Assembly: GCA_015491585.1 (NCBI GenBank)
Contig: WFVQ01000041.1
Coordinates: 1-29,834, forward strand
Source: Deltaproteobacteria bacterium
GTDB lineage: Bacteria; Desulfobacterota; Dissulfuribacteria; Dissulfuribacterales; S140-46
Direction of reading: 5' to 3'
Length of the DNA stretch: 29,834 nt
The translations under genes were made by a program, and so were the position numbers. Under the pieces are notes generated by a model, which was not told the origin of the DNA, did not search any database, and saw only the letters and a program-made list of their open reading frames with translations. Positions 14,080 through 22,585 of the stretch are shown one piece after another. Within the stretch, counting starts at the first letter, position 1. Every line of letters begins with the position of its first letter.

Positions 14080-16491
14080 ATGAGCGAGCCAAAGCGCATG
14101 ATAATGCCCATGCTGCCATTGAGGGACATCGTCCTGTTTCCTCATATGGTGGCCAGGCCCTTCATCGGCAGGGAGAAATCCGTCCAGGCCGTAGAAGAGG
14201 CCATGAACAATAACCACGAGATCTTCCTTGCCGCCCAGAAGGATGCCAAGGTGGACGATCCCAAAGAGAGGGATATCTACCGTTTAGGCACGGTGGGTAC
14301 CATCCTTCAGTTGCTCCGCCTTCCCGATGGGACGGTCAAGGCCCTGATAGAGGGCAAGCAGCGGGCCAGAGTCGTGGGGTTCGTGCAGTCCTCGCCCTAT
14401 TTCTCGGTTGAGATCGAGTTGCTTCCTGAGGTGCAGCAGCGGGGGCCAGAGGTGGAGGCCCTCATGCGTCTCACTGTGGAGGCCTTTGACGAATATGTGA
14501 AGCTCAACAAGAAGATTCCTCCCGAGGTGGCGCTTTCCATCTCCTCCATCACCGATCCCGTGCGCCTTGCAGACACCATAGCAGGCCACATTCCCTTGAA
14601 GGTTGCGGACAAGCAGGTCCTGCTGGAACAGCTCAATCCTGTGCGCCGTCTCGAGAAGCTCTACCAGCTCATGCGGGCCGAGGCCGAGGTCATCCATCTG
14701 GAGCAGCGGATCAAGGAGCGGGTCAAGAAACAGATGGAGAAGAACCAGAAGGACTACTACCTTAACGAGCAGATCCGCGCCATTCAGAAGGAGATGGGGC
14801 AGAAGGACGATGCCCAGAGCGACCTGGCCGATCTCGAGAAGAGGATAAAACGCAAGAAACTTCCCAGAGAGGCCGCTGCAAAGGTAAGGCACGAGCTCAA
14901 GAAGCTGAAACTCATGTCGCCTATGTCCGCTGAGGCGACGGTGGTGAGGAATTATATAGACTGGGTCCTGTCGCTCCCCTGGTACGAGACCACCAAGGAC
15001 AAGCACGACCTCAATGAGGCGGAGCGCATATTGGACGAGGATCACTACGGTCTCGAGAAACCCAAGGAGAGGATCTTAGAGTATCTCGCCGTCCAGAGCC
15101 TGGTCAAGAAGATGAAAGGACCCATCCTCTGCCTGGTGGGGCCTCCTGGAGTGGGCAAGACCTCGCTGGCCAAGTCGGTAGCCAGGGCGCTGGGCCGCAA
15201 TTTCGTCAGGCTTTCCCTGGGAGGAGTGAGGGACGAGGCCGAGATAAGGGGGCACCGCCGCACATACATCGGCTCCATGCCAGGGAAGATAATCCAGTCC
15301 CTGAAGAAGGCCAGGAGCAGCAATCCGGTCTTCTGCCTCGATGAGGTGGACAAGATGAGCGCGGACTTCAGAGGCGATCCCTCGGCAGCGCTTCTCGAGG
15401 TGCTGGACCCTGAGCAGAACTACGCCTTCAATGACCACTACCTGGACCTGGACTACGACCTCTCCAAGGTGATGTTCATAACTACGGCCAACACCCTTCA
15501 TACCATTCCTCCTCCCCTGCAGGACAGAATGGAGATAATCGAGATCCCAGGGTACACCGAGGAGGAGAAGCTTGAGATAGCAAAGGGTTATCTGCTGCCC
15601 CGTCAGCTCGAGGCCCACGGCCTGAAGCCGGACCAGGCATCCATCACCCAGCGGGCGATCCTGGAGATGATCCGTTCCTACACCAGAGAGGCCGGAGTCC
15701 GCGGCCTGGAGAGATGCTTGGCTGCCATATGCCGCAAGATAGCCAGGGAGATCGTCACTTCTGATCAGAAGGATAGGACCATAAAGGTCACCCAGGCGTC
15801 CCTTGGAAAGTACCTCGGCGTGCCGAAATACCGTTTTGGCCAGGCCGAGGAGAAGGAACAGGTGGGAGTGGCTACCGGCCTTGCATGGACCGAGACCGGA
15901 GGGACGCTTCTCCAGATAGAGGCGGCTGTTATGCCAGGCAAGGGCAAGCTCACCACCACAGGCAAGCTGGGCGACGTAATGCAGGAGTCGGTGCAGGCGG
16001 CCATGAGCTATGTGCGCAGCCGGGCCCATCAACTGGGGTTGCCCTGGGATTTCTATCAGAAGGTGGATATCCATGTCCATGTGCCGGAAGGGGCGATCCC
16101 CAAGGACGGCCCTTCGGCGGGCATCACCATAGCCACGGCCATAGTCTCCGCGCTCCTGAAGGTGCCGGTGAAGCACAACCTCGCAATGACCGGAGAGATC
16201 ACCCTGCGGGGTCGGGTGCTTCCCATAGGCGGATTGAAGGAGAAGCTGCTCGCCGCCCGCCGTGGCGGTATCGAGAAGGTGCTCATACCAGGCCAGAACG
16301 AGAAGGACCTCAAGGAGATTTCGACGAAGATCACCAGGTCGGTCAAGATCGAGCGGGTGGATCACATGGACGAGGTGCTCAAGCTGGCGCTCTCAGACGA
16401 GGCGGCCGACATCATGGCGAATCTGGACTCGGTGGAGGCGCCGGACTGGTTCAGGGGAGAAGGTGTCTCGACGGAGCTGCCCGCCCATTAG
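14080..16491 (+). CDS. lon: ATP-dependent Lon protease
   Basis: Homo-oligomeric AAA+ serine protease that removes misfolded and regulatory proteins. The 803-residue protein has the N-terminal substrate-binding domain (from MLPLRDIVLFPHMVARPFIGR), a coiled-coil linker rich in Lys and Glu (about 205-260, MEKNQKDYYLNEQIRAIQKE), Walker A GPPGVGKT (354-361), GGVRDEAEIRGHRRTYIGSMPG, and a C-terminal protease domain with the catalytic dyad Ser679 (KDGPSAG) and Lys722 (GGLKEKLLAA). It lies 130 bases after clpX, with a weak AGGT before the ATG. A convergent mreB gene ends 11 bases away, with no visible terminator between them. Confidence 0.98.
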   Translation: MSEPKRMIMPMLPLRDIVLFPHMVARPFIGREKSVQAVEEAMNNNHEIFLAAQKDAKVDDPKERDIYRLGTVGTILQLLRLPDGTVKALIEGKQRARVVGFVQSSPYFSVEIELLPEVQQRGPEVEALMRLTVEAFDEYVKLNKKIPPEVALSISSITDPVRLADTIAGHIPLKVADKQVLLEQLNPVRRLEKLYQLMRAEAEVIHLEQRIKERVKKQMEKNQKDYYLNEQIRAIQKEMGQKDDAQSDLADLEKRIKRKKLPREAAAKVRHELKKLKLMSPMSAEATVVRNYIDWVLSLPWYETTKDKHDLNEAERILDEDHYGLEKPKERILEYLAVQSLVKKMKGPILCLVGPPGVGKTSLAKSVARALGRNFVRLSLGGVRDEAEIRGHRRTYIGSMPGKIIQSLKKARSSNPVFCLDEVDKMSADFRGDPSAALLEVLDPEQNYAFNDHYLDLDYDLSKVMFITTANTLHTIPPPLQDRMEIIEIPGYTEEEKLEIAKGYLLPRQLEAHGLKPDQASITQRAILEMIRSYTREAGVRGLERCLAAICRKIAREIVTSDQKDRTIKVTQASLGKYLGVPKYRFGQAEEKEQVGVATGLAWTETGGTLLQIEAAVMPGKGKLTTTGKLGDVMQESVQAAMSYVRSRAHQLGLPWDFYQKVDIHVHVPEGAIPKDGPSAGITIATAIVSALLKVPVKHNLAMTGEITLRGRVLPIGGLKEKLLAARRGGIEKVLIPGQNEKDLKEISTKITRSVKIERVDHMDEVLKLALSDEAADIMANLDSVEAPDWFRGEGVSTELPAH

Positions 16492-16502
16492 CGGTCCGCA
16501 CT

Positions 16503-17531
16503 CTAATTTATGAAGATAGACTGGTATTTCTTGAAGTCCTCCAGGCAGCGGCCGGCACCCTCCACTACCGTGTAGAAGGGGTTCGGGGCCAGGTTGAACT
16601 TCAGTCCGCAGCTGTTCTCCAGGAATTTCTGGATCCCCTTCAATAGTGCCCCTCCCCCCACGAGGGTCACACCGTTCTCTGAGATCTTCTTTATGTCGCT
16701 CCTGGACTGCTCGTTGAGGAGGTTCACGATTACGCTGCTCATGGCCTCGAGGGGCTCCATGAGCGCCTCCCTCAGCTCTGCAGGCCGTATCTTTACTGTG
16801 AGCGGCTGCCCTGTCGCGACATCCTTGCCTGAGATCTCGTAGGGCACCTGGTCCCAACTGAAGGACCAGGCCGAGCCCCGCTCCCATTTCACCTTTTCCG
16901 CATGGTTGGGTCCTATCTCCAGGCCGTACCTCTGGAGGAGCCACTCCCTGATGGCCTCGTCGAGTTCGTCTCCAGCCACCTTTGCGGCATCGTTCGCCAC
17001 ATATGCCATCTCCGCCACGATGGCGACCTCGGTGGTGCCGCCTCCGATGTCCACCACCATGTGTGGGGTGGTCTCCTCTATGGGCAGCCTGGTGCCGATG
17101 GCTGCGGCCATGACCTCCTCCAGCAGGAAGATGTTCTTGATACCCGCCTCCCTGGCCGCGTCCAGTACGGCCTTTTTCTCCACCTGTGTGATGTTGGATG
17201 GGACGCATATTATAGTGCGCGGTGGCAATATGCCCTTGGCCTGCTGGGCCTTGGACAGGAGATGTTTTATCAGGAGGGTCATGGCGTCGAAGTCCTCTAT
17301 CACCCCGTCTTTCATGGGGCGCAGGGCCTTCAGACCCGATGGGGTGCGGCCCAGGTACTCCTTTGCCTCAGCGCCGAAGGCCACGGCATCTCCCTCCTGG
17401 TTGAGGCATATGGCAGTGGGCTCGTTGAGGACCACCCCTTCGCCCTGGAGATATATCAGGGTGTTGGCAGTCCCAAGATCCATGGCGAAGTCCTGTTTGA
17501 CTAAGCTTTTCAAAAGTTTGATGGCAGACAT
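16503..17531 (-). CDS. mreB: Rod shape-determining protein MreB
   Basis: Actin-like cytoskeletal ATPase that guides lateral cell-wall synthesis. The 342 residues show the phosphate-1 loop AMDLGTANTLIY, the ALRPMKDGVIEDFD segment, VPSNITQVEKKAVLDAA, LLEEVMAAAIG, the phosphate-2 loop VVDIGGGTTEVAIV, and LVGGGALLKGI (adenosine site). The N-terminus (KSLVKQDFAMDLGT) is amphipathic and can bind membrane. GGGGAGGAGG lies 6 bases before the ATG. It is not followed by mreC and mreD here, as it would be in many genomes, so it may be a second MreB/Mbl-type paralogue. It is the last gene of the gatB-mtnA-GAF-mreB run. Confidence 0.93.
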   Translation of the reverse strand: MSAIKLLKSLVKQDFAMDLGTANTLIYLQGEGVVLNEPTAICLNQEGDAVAFGAEAKEYLGRTPSGLKALRPMKDGVIEDFDAMTLLIKHLLSKAQQAKGILPPRTIICVPSNITQVEKKAVLDAAREAGIKNIFLLEEVMAAAIGTRLPIEETTPHMVVDIGGGTTEVAIVAEMAYVANDAAKVAGDELDEAIREWLLQRYGLEIGPNHAEKVKWERGSAWSFSWDQVPYEISGKDVATGQPLTVKIRPAELREALMEPLEAMSSVIVNLLNEQSRSDIKKISENGVTLVGGGALLKGIQKFLENSCGLKFNLAPNPFYTVVEGAGRCLEDFKKYQSIFIN

Positions 17532-17558
17532 GACGTTCCTCCTCCCCTGCGGCCGGAT

Positions 17559-18446
17559 CTATGAGCACACAAAGCCGCCTTGCCCGGCCCCTTTGGCCGC
17601 CAACGCTAAGATGGCTTCGAATCCCTTTGGATAGGAAGAGAGATCGAAGTCCCCGTTGAAAGCCATGACATTAGACCATCCATCCTCCTCGACGTGGATA
17701 ATAACCAGTCTGCCCGATTTTTGCACCCTTTCGCCCTTGTAGAGTAGAAACTGTCTCGGGGAGAGGGGTTTCCGTAGGCGAAGGTGGCGTCTATACCGGA
17801 AGCACCAGCCCACCAGCCCTTCCGACACGGAGATGGACCTGCCGAGGATCGAGGGCGAGCGCCACTGTCCCAGGGCATCAGTCACTCGGTATTGGTCGGA
17901 TCCTTTCGGCAGGCAGGCGGATAGGGCCCCCTCCGCCTCCAGATGGGCGGCTATGACGTGGAGAGGGGGGAGGTGCGAGAGGGCGAGCTGGGACTGGAGC
18001 GCATAGAAGCTCTTAAGTCCCTGGAGCTCTGCCTTCTGGTGTTCCAATTCCAGGAGGGAAGCGGCGATGCCAGGGCAGTTGCGGAATATCTTCTGGCGCT
18101 TCTCGGTGAATGCGTAACGGCTCTTGCTGTCTATCATGAGTACGCCCTCACCATCGGGCAGGGGTGCGGCCAGCAGCGCCTTTATTCCAACATCCCGCTG
18201 ATATATGCCAAGTGTGCGTGTATCCCTGTCGAAGCGCGTCACGTGAACGGTCTTTCCCTCCCTGTAGATCCAGCCCAAGATGCCCTGACCGGGCGCGATG
18301 GCTGCGCCTGGCATCAGCGCGTCGCTCAATGTGCAATAGTGGGAGACCACGAGCCTCTCCCTGGCCTCGCGCAGTACGAGGGCCACAGTGTGGGCCTCGA
18401 AGAAATTGGCCAGCAGGTGGAGATAGTTGTCAAGCCTGGAGGACAC
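17559..18446 (-). CDS. Tandem GAF-domain protein of unknown ligand
   Basis: Small-molecule-sensing protein without an output domain. The 295 residues appear to hold two GAF-like modules. The first is about 5-135, with GQGILGWIYREGKTVHV followed by LLAAPLPDGEGVLMIDSK and FTEKRQKIF. The second is about 150-290, divergent, with VSEGLVGWCFRYRRHLRLRKP and RLVIIHVEEDGWSNVMAF. No transmembrane, kinase, GGDEF or HTH segment is visible, so it probably acts by binding a partner. The GTG start (18444-18446) lies inside the end of mtnA (17-base overlap), which implies translational coupling, and it sits just upstream of mreB. A role in linking metabolic state to cell shape is only a guess. Confidence 0.75.
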   Translation of the reverse strand: MSSRLDNYLHLLANFFEAHTVALVLREARERLVVSHYCTLSDALMPGAAIAPGQGILGWIYREGKTVHVTRFDRDTRTLGIYQRDVGIKALLAAPLPDGEGVLMIDSKSRYAFTEKRQKIFRNCPGIAASLLELEHQKAELQGLKSFYALQSQLALSHLPPLHVIAAHLEAEGALSACLPKGSDQYRVTDALGQWRSPSILGRSISVSEGLVGWCFRYRRHLRLRKPLSPRQFLLYKGERVQKSGRLVIIHVEEDGWSNVMAFNGDFDLSSYPKGFEAILALAAKGAGQGGFVCS

Positions 18447-19506
18447 TTTCGATGGCCCGGTGGAATGGAGGCTTGAGCACTCCCTTTTCGGTGACGATGG
18501 CGGTCACCAGGTGGGCGGGAGTGATGTCGAACACCTGGTTCACGGCCCTTGCACCAGGAGGTGCCAGAGGGCTCGACAGCAGGGTGAGCACCTCCTCTTC
18601 GGGACGCTCCTCTATCACGATCTCTTCCCCGGTGGCGGTGGCGGGATCGAGAGTGGAGGTAGGCGCAGCCACATAGAAGGGGATGCAGTGGGCGCGGGCC
18701 AGCACAGCGAGGTTGTACGTCCCTATCTTGTTGGCCACGTCTCCGTTGGCGGCTATCCTGTCCGCGCCCACGACCACCGCCTGTATCCTTCCCTGTCTCA
18801 TGAGCGAGCCTGCCGCGCCTTCCACCACGAGTGAGACAGGGATGCCATCCTTCAGGAGTTCCCATGCAGTGAGGCGGGAGCCCTGGAGCCACGGTCTGGT
18901 TTCGTCGGCCAACACGGAGATTCCATTCTTGACCCTATAGGCGCTTCTGATCACCCCCAGGGCCGTGCCATAGCCCCCCGTGGCGAGGGCCCCTGCATTG
19001 CAGTGGGTGAGTATCGTGGCTCCGTCGGGAATGAGAGCGGCTCCTGCATCGCCCATAGCCAAGTTGGCCTCGACATCCTCCTCCCAGATGGAGACCGCCT
19101 CTGTCTCCAGGTTGCCCACTGGATCGTCCAGCCCCTCGCGGGCCCTTCCCAGCATCCGTTTCACGGCCCACGAGAGGTTGACCGCGGTGGGGCGCGCTTC
19201 ACTCAATCCCTTTCCAGCCTCTTCCAGGCGTTCGATCAGGGCCTCCCCCCATCTCTCACGATTGGCCTTGGCGGCGAGCACCATCCCGAAGGCCGCGGTG
19301 ATGCCTATGGCCGGCGCTCCCCTTACGACCATGTCGGTGATGGCCTTGGCGGCCTCCTCCCACGAGGAGAGGTGGAGCCACCTCTCCTCATGTGGCAGCA
19401 GCCGCTGATCCAGCAGCGAGAGGAGCTTGCCGTCCCAGTCTATGGGGACCACGGAGGAACCTCCTCTCTCTCTCAATCTGGCCCTTATCCGCTCCGCCTT
19501 GCTCAT
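18430..19506 (-). CDS. mtnA: S-methyl-5-thioribose-1-phosphate isomerase (MtnA-type)
   Basis: Isomerises methylthioribose-1-phosphate to the ribulose form in the methionine salvage pathway. The 358-residue protein has RGAPAIG (62-68), the catalytic Cys169 in THCNAGALAT, DETRPWLQG (201-209), and Asp249 in GADRIAANGDVANKIGTY, which are the hallmarks of the eIF2B-like MtnA family. It has about 18 extra N-terminal residues compared with the usual start at the IDWDG region, but the ATG is supported by an ATGA overlap with gatB. No other methionine-salvage gene is in the window, so a broader 5'-deoxyribose or methylthio recycling role is possible. Confidence 0.93.
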   Translation of the reverse strand: MSKAERIRARLRERGGSSVVPIDWDGKLLSLLDQRLLPHEERWLHLSSWEEAAKAITDMVVRGAPAIGITAAFGMVLAAKANRERWGEALIERLEEAGKGLSEARPTAVNLSWAVKRMLGRAREGLDDPVGNLETEAVSIWEEDVEANLAMGDAGAALIPDGATILTHCNAGALATGGYGTALGVIRSAYRVKNGISVLADETRPWLQGSRLTAWELLKDGIPVSLVVEGAAGSLMRQGRIQAVVVGADRIAANGDVANKIGTYNLAVLARAHCIPFYVAAPTSTLDPATATGEEIVIEERPEEEVLTLLSSPLAPPGARAVNQVFDITPAHLVTAIVTEKGVLKPPFHRAIESVLQA

Positions 19507-20933
19507 TTGTTCAGCTTTTTCAGCAGCAGTTCGTTGACGACCTTAGGATTGGCCTTGCCCTTTGTCTCGCGCATAATCTGCCCAACGAAGAATCCCATGA
19601 CCTTGGTCTTGCCCGCGCGGAATTTTTCGACCTCAGCGGGATGGCGCTGGATTATGGAGTCCACCACCGCCTCGAGCTCGCCGGTGTCGCTGACCTGCTC
19701 CAGCCCCTTCTCCTTCACGATATCCCTCGGCGACCGGCCGGATTCGAAGACCTCGGCGAGTATGGATTTGCCTATCTTGCCGCTTATGGTGCCCTCCTTG
19801 ATCAGGGAGAGTATCTCGGCGAGGTGGGAGGGAGTCAGGCGGCTCTCTTCTATCTCCACGCCGTATTCGTTGAGTAGCTTGGCCACTTCGCCCATCATCC
19901 AGTTGCTCACCCCTTTTGGGTCGTCGAACAGGGAGACGCACTCCTCGAAGAAGTCCGCCATCGGCCTGGACGAGGTGATGATCGCAGCATCATAATCAGG
20001 AAGCCCATACTGTGAACGGAAGCGCTCCCTCTTGGCCTGGGGGAGCTCCGGCAGTGATGCGGCCACTGATTCAAGCCAGCTTTCATCGATCTCTGTGGGA
20101 ACCAGGTCTGGATCCGGGAAGTAACGGTAGTCGTGGGCCTCTTCCTTGCTCCGCATGGAGAGGGTGACACCCTTCGCCACGTCCCATAGCCTGGTCTCCT
20201 GCACCAGCTCTTGCCCGTCGAGCAGCAGTGCCGACTGCCGCCTTATCTCGTATTCAAGGGCCTTCTGCACGTGACGGAAGGAGTTCATGTTCTTGAGTTC
20301 TACCTTGGTGCCGAGCTTTTCCTCTCCCCTTGGCCTCAGCGATATGTTTGCATCGCACCTGAGGCTGCCCTCCTCCATGTTGCCGTCGCTGATGCCCAGG
20401 TAGCGCACTATTTCTCTCAGTGCCTTTAGGTATGCGGCGGCTTCCTCGGGGCTTCGCATGTCGGGCTCGCTTACGATCTCTATGAGAGGAACGCCGGTTC
20501 GGTTTAGGTCCACGTAACTGATGGGGCGGGTCTCGTCGTGGACCAGCTTTCCAGCATCTTCCTCCATGTGTATCCTGGTGATTCCTATGCGCTTCCTGCC
20601 ATCAGCAGTCTCTATCTCGATGTGGCCGTGTTCAGCTATTGGGAGATCGTGCTGGGATATCTGGTACCCTTTGGGTAGATCTGGATAGAAATACTGTTTC
20701 CTTGCGAATACGAAACGCCGGTTTATCCGGCAGTTGGTGGCAAGGGCCATCTTCATGGCGTATTCCACCACCTTGCGGTTGAGAACAGGAAGGACTCCAG
20801 GCATTCCCAGGCACACTGGGCAGGTGTGGGAGTTTGGAGGGGCCCCGAAGGTGGTGGAACAGGAACAGAATATCTTGCTTTCGGTCTGGAGCTGGACGTG
20901 GACCTCCAGGCCGATTACGGCTTCAAAATCCAT
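19503..20933 (-). CDS. gatB: Aspartyl/glutamyl-tRNA(Asn/Gln) amidotransferase subunit B
   Basis: Subunit of GatCAB, which converts misacylated Glu-tRNA(Gln) or Asp-tRNA(Asn) to the correct aminoacyl-tRNA. In the 476 residues the family signature GLEVHVQLQTESKIFC opens the protein, followed by CPVCLGMPG (zinc-site cysteines), the long cradle domain, and the C-terminal tRNA-binding GatB/YqeY part ending VGQIMRETKGKANPKVVNELL. The start at 20933 is chosen because homologues begin at this point and AGGAG lies 6-7 bases upstream. gatA and gatC are not next to it, so they must be elsewhere. The stop overlaps the mtnA ATG. Confidence 0.97.
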   Translation of the reverse strand: MDFEAVIGLEVHVQLQTESKIFCSCSTTFGAPPNSHTCPVCLGMPGVLPVLNRKVVEYAMKMALATNCRINRRFVFARKQYFYPDLPKGYQISQHDLPIAEHGHIEIETADGRKRIGITRIHMEEDAGKLVHDETRPISYVDLNRTGVPLIEIVSEPDMRSPEEAAAYLKALREIVRYLGISDGNMEEGSLRCDANISLRPRGEEKLGTKVELKNMNSFRHVQKALEYEIRRQSALLLDGQELVQETRLWDVAKGVTLSMRSKEEAHDYRYFPDPDLVPTEIDESWLESVAASLPELPQAKRERFRSQYGLPDYDAAIITSSRPMADFFEECVSLFDDPKGVSNWMMGEVAKLLNEYGVEIEESRLTPSHLAEILSLIKEGTISGKIGKSILAEVFESGRSPRDIVKEKGLEQVSDTGELEAVVDSIIQRHPAEVEKFRAGKTKVMGFFVGQIMRETKGKANPKVVNELLLKKLNK

Positions 20934-20979
20934 GGCACTCTCCTGGTGCGGCATACAGACGAGGTTTCGGGCGAGACTA

Positions 20980-21008
20980 TTGATACCACGTCGCGGAGGG
21001 TGTAGCAA
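20980..21008 (-). promoter_or_regulatory. Possible promoter for the gatB run
   Basis: Minus strand TTGCTA (21003-21008) and TATCAA (20980-20985) have a 17-base spacer, 46 bases before gatB. Each box matches 4 of 6. Modest support only. Confidence 0.35.
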
Positions 21009-21060
21009 TCCTCCTCTCTGCTGCGCGTGTGAAGGAAGTGGCGTCTGGCGGGCGAAGTGT

Positions 21061-21087
21061 GCCCCGGGGCCGTTATGACCCCGGGGC
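21061..21087 (-). terminator. Strong GC hairpin between the small HTH gene and gatB
   Basis: A perfect 9-bp stem, GCCCCGGGG (21061-21069) with CCCCGGGGC (21079-21087), and a 9-base loop, 26 bases after the HTH gene stop codon. It lacks a T-run on either strand, so it may be a terminator helped by Rho or only a transcript-stabilising structure. Confidence 0.5.
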
Positions 21088-21113
21088 GCGGGCCGGTATG
21101 GGGTTGCGTCGCT

Positions 21114-21386
21114 TTAAGTCTGTTCTTTCTTCTTTCTTCCCCTGCGTCCCCTCTTGGGCTTTATGCCCAGCTCTTCCACGTACTGGACCACAGGATTCTT
21201 GCGCTTGGCGCTCTTCCGCGGCAGCTTTATCCCGTTCTTGCGGAGCTCGCTGACGATCTTGGCCACCTGGAAACGGGAGAGACCACGGGCTTCTGCAATC
21301 TCCTGCGCTGTCATCTCGGCGTAATTCTCGTGGACGAACTTGACATCTTCCTTGGTGAATGGTCTGTTCCGTTTTCTTTCAGCCAT
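21114..21386 (-). CDS. Small basic helix-turn-helix protein
   Basis: A 90-residue protein with a probable DNA-binding helix-turn-helix (TAQEIAEARGLSRFQVAKIV, about 26-45). It continues into SELRKNGIKLPRK and a very basic tail (KPKRGRRGRKKKEQT) that would bind nucleic acid non-specifically. It is short and has no sensor domain, so it may be an accessory nucleoid or transcription factor. AGGGGA precedes the ATG. Its upstream region (21387-21528) is unusually A+T-rich and contains a palindrome that might be an autoregulatory site. I cannot name the family. Confidence 0.75.
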   Translation of the reverse strand: MAERKRNRPFTKEDVKFVHENYAEMTAQEIAEARGLSRFQVAKIVSELRKNGIKLPRKSAKRKNPVVQYVEELGIKPKRGRRGRKKKEQT

Positions 21387-21528
21387 GTTATATCCCCTAA
21401 CATCTCAATTGATATAATGAAATATAATATAATGCTTGATGCATTGGTACTTACTTCGGAAGTAAATAAAAAAAACTTGAGGGCTTCATTAAAAAAAATT
21501 CCCCTTCCATCAGTCCAGGCGATACGCC
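21387..21528 (-). promoter_or_regulatory. A+T-rich regulatory region with A-tracts and a 15-bp palindrome
   Basis: Between surE and the HTH gene, two A8-type tracts (about 21467-21475 and 21491-21498) flank the neighbourhood of a perfect palindrome TTACTTC-G-GAAGTAA (21451-21465). TATA-like repeats at about 21411-21432 could hold a -10 box for the HTH gene. A small AGGCG-ATA-CGCCT hairpin (21517-21529) sits right at the surE stop codon. No single promoter is convincing, but the A-tracts suggest bent DNA upstream of it. Confidence 0.5.
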
Positions 21529-22308
21529 TTACGCACCATTAGTAATGAATGTGTTCAACTGGTTGATAACTTTTGAGATATTCGTTATGGCTATGTCGTC
21601 GCTTAGGTGGTGTGAGACAGGGGTGATGGTGATGTATCCCCTTTTCAATTCAGATATATCGGTCCCCTCGCCCCCTCCATTTGGGAAGCCCTGGGGCGAA
21701 TGCCAGTAATAGATATTGCCACGGGGGTCGGTGCGTTTTTCGAAACACTCGACGAAACGCCGCTGATCTTGGACTGTGACCTTTAGCCCCTTTATCTCTT
21801 GGGGCGGCAGCCTGGGCACATTGATGTTGATGGCCCGTTTCAGCGATATGGAGAGGTCTGCCAGTAGTTTTACGTTTGCAGCGACCAAGGAAGCTGAGAA
21901 GCAGAAATCGGGCGTGGTGAGAGAATCCAGTGATACAGCTATGCCCGCCGTGCCCATTATTACGGCCTCCGTTGCGGCAGACACGGTCCCGGAATAGAGG
22001 ATGTTTATCCCCACGTTTGCCCCTTGGTTTATGCCTGAAATCACGGCATCTACCTCGCCTCCGGCCAGTTCGGCGAGGCCGAGCTTGACGCAGTCGGCAG
22101 GAGTTCCGTTGACCGCCCAGCCCATGAATCCTCCCATGCATATCCGTCGTACACGCAAGGGATCGGCGAGGGTTATGGCGTGCCCAACCGCGCTCCTCTC
22201 GCTTTCCGGGGCTACCACTACCACTTCGTGTTCATCCTTCAACGCATAGTAGATGGCGCAAATACCCGGAGCGTGTATGCCGTCATCGTTGGTCAGAAGT
22301 ATCCTCAT
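21529..22308 (-). CDS. surE: 5'/3'-nucleotidase SurE
   Basis: Metal-dependent survival-protein phosphatase acting on nucleoside monophosphates. The 259-residue protein has the family motif TNDDG (6-10, with Asp8 and Asp9), Ser39 in PESERSAVGHAIT, and Asn94 in SGINQGANVG, all metal ligands. NGTPADCVKLGL and YSGTVSAATEA are also conserved. Its ATG lies inside the end of the upstream Cys-rich small gene (26-base overlap). No good Shine-Dalgarno sequence of its own is visible, so coupling is likely. Confidence 0.96.
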   Translation of the reverse strand: MRILLTNDDGIHAPGICAIYYALKDEHEVVVVAPESERSAVGHAITLADPLRVRRICMGGFMGWAVNGTPADCVKLGLAELAGGEVDAVISGINQGANVGINILYSGTVSAATEAVIMGTAGIAVSLDSLTTPDFCFSASLVAANVKLLADLSISLKRAININVPRLPPQEIKGLKVTVQDQRRFVECFEKRTDPRGNIYYWHSPQGFPNGGGEGTDISELKRGYITITPVSHHLSDDIAITNISKVINQLNTFITNGA

Positions 22309-22456
22309 TGGGCCTGTCCCGGAGCTTCTGTTCCCTCTCCTTCTGGAGAAAGTGGATCATGCACGCCTGCCTGAACTGGCAGTAGTCCTTGGGGTGCCTG
22401 CAACCCCTATCCAGCGGAACCTCCTTGGCGTCCTTCTGGCAGTAACCCGAGTCCAT
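22283..22456 (-). CDS. Small Cys-rich protein, possible metal-binding
   Basis: A 57-residue protein whose cysteines lie at 6, 19, 26 and 32 (C-x12-C-x6-C-x5-C), with a His between the second and third (GCRHPKDYCQFRQAC) and a charged C-terminal helix (FLQKEREQKLRDR). Four cysteines in so short a chain suggest a zinc or iron-sulfur site, but this is inference. The start at 22456 is supported by AGGAGG (22462-22467 complement) 5-6 bases upstream and the promoter below; the longer frame to 22498 has neither. It overlaps surE by 26 bases. I do not recognise the family. Confidence 0.7.
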   Translation of the reverse strand: MDSGYCQKDAKEVPLDRGCRHPKDYCQFRQACMIHFLQKEREQKLRDRPNEDTSDQR

Positions 22457-22476
22457 AGGTCTCCTCCTGGCCCCAG

Positions 22477-22505
22477 AGTCTAAGCCCGGCCAGGCCAAAA
22501 GGCAA
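22477..22505 (-). promoter_or_regulatory. Putative promoter for the Cys-rich gene and surE
   Basis: Minus strand TTGCCT (22500-22505, 4 of 6) and TAGACT (22477-22482, 4 of 6) are separated by 17 bases, 20 bases before the start codon. This gives a very short leader. Confidence 0.45.
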
Positions 22506-22585
22506 GCCGCCCGTGCGGGTTGAAGAGGTCGCAGGTTATCTGTTATCTCTTATGGCTATTGGAAAAGTCAAGGAGGTATCACGAT

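Noticed and set aside
12600..14129. 509-codon minus-strand frame opposite clpX
   Set aside because: It is a mirror of the clpX and early lon reading frames, has no recognisable domain, and the plus-strand genes are certain.
15076..16365. 429-codon minus-strand frame opposite lon
   Set aside because: It is an antisense shadow of lon in a G+C-rich genome, with no protein family features.
20934..21060. T-box riboswitch upstream of gatB
   Set aside because: A CGCGGAGGG-like stretch drew attention, but the conserved T-box core is not present on the minus strand.
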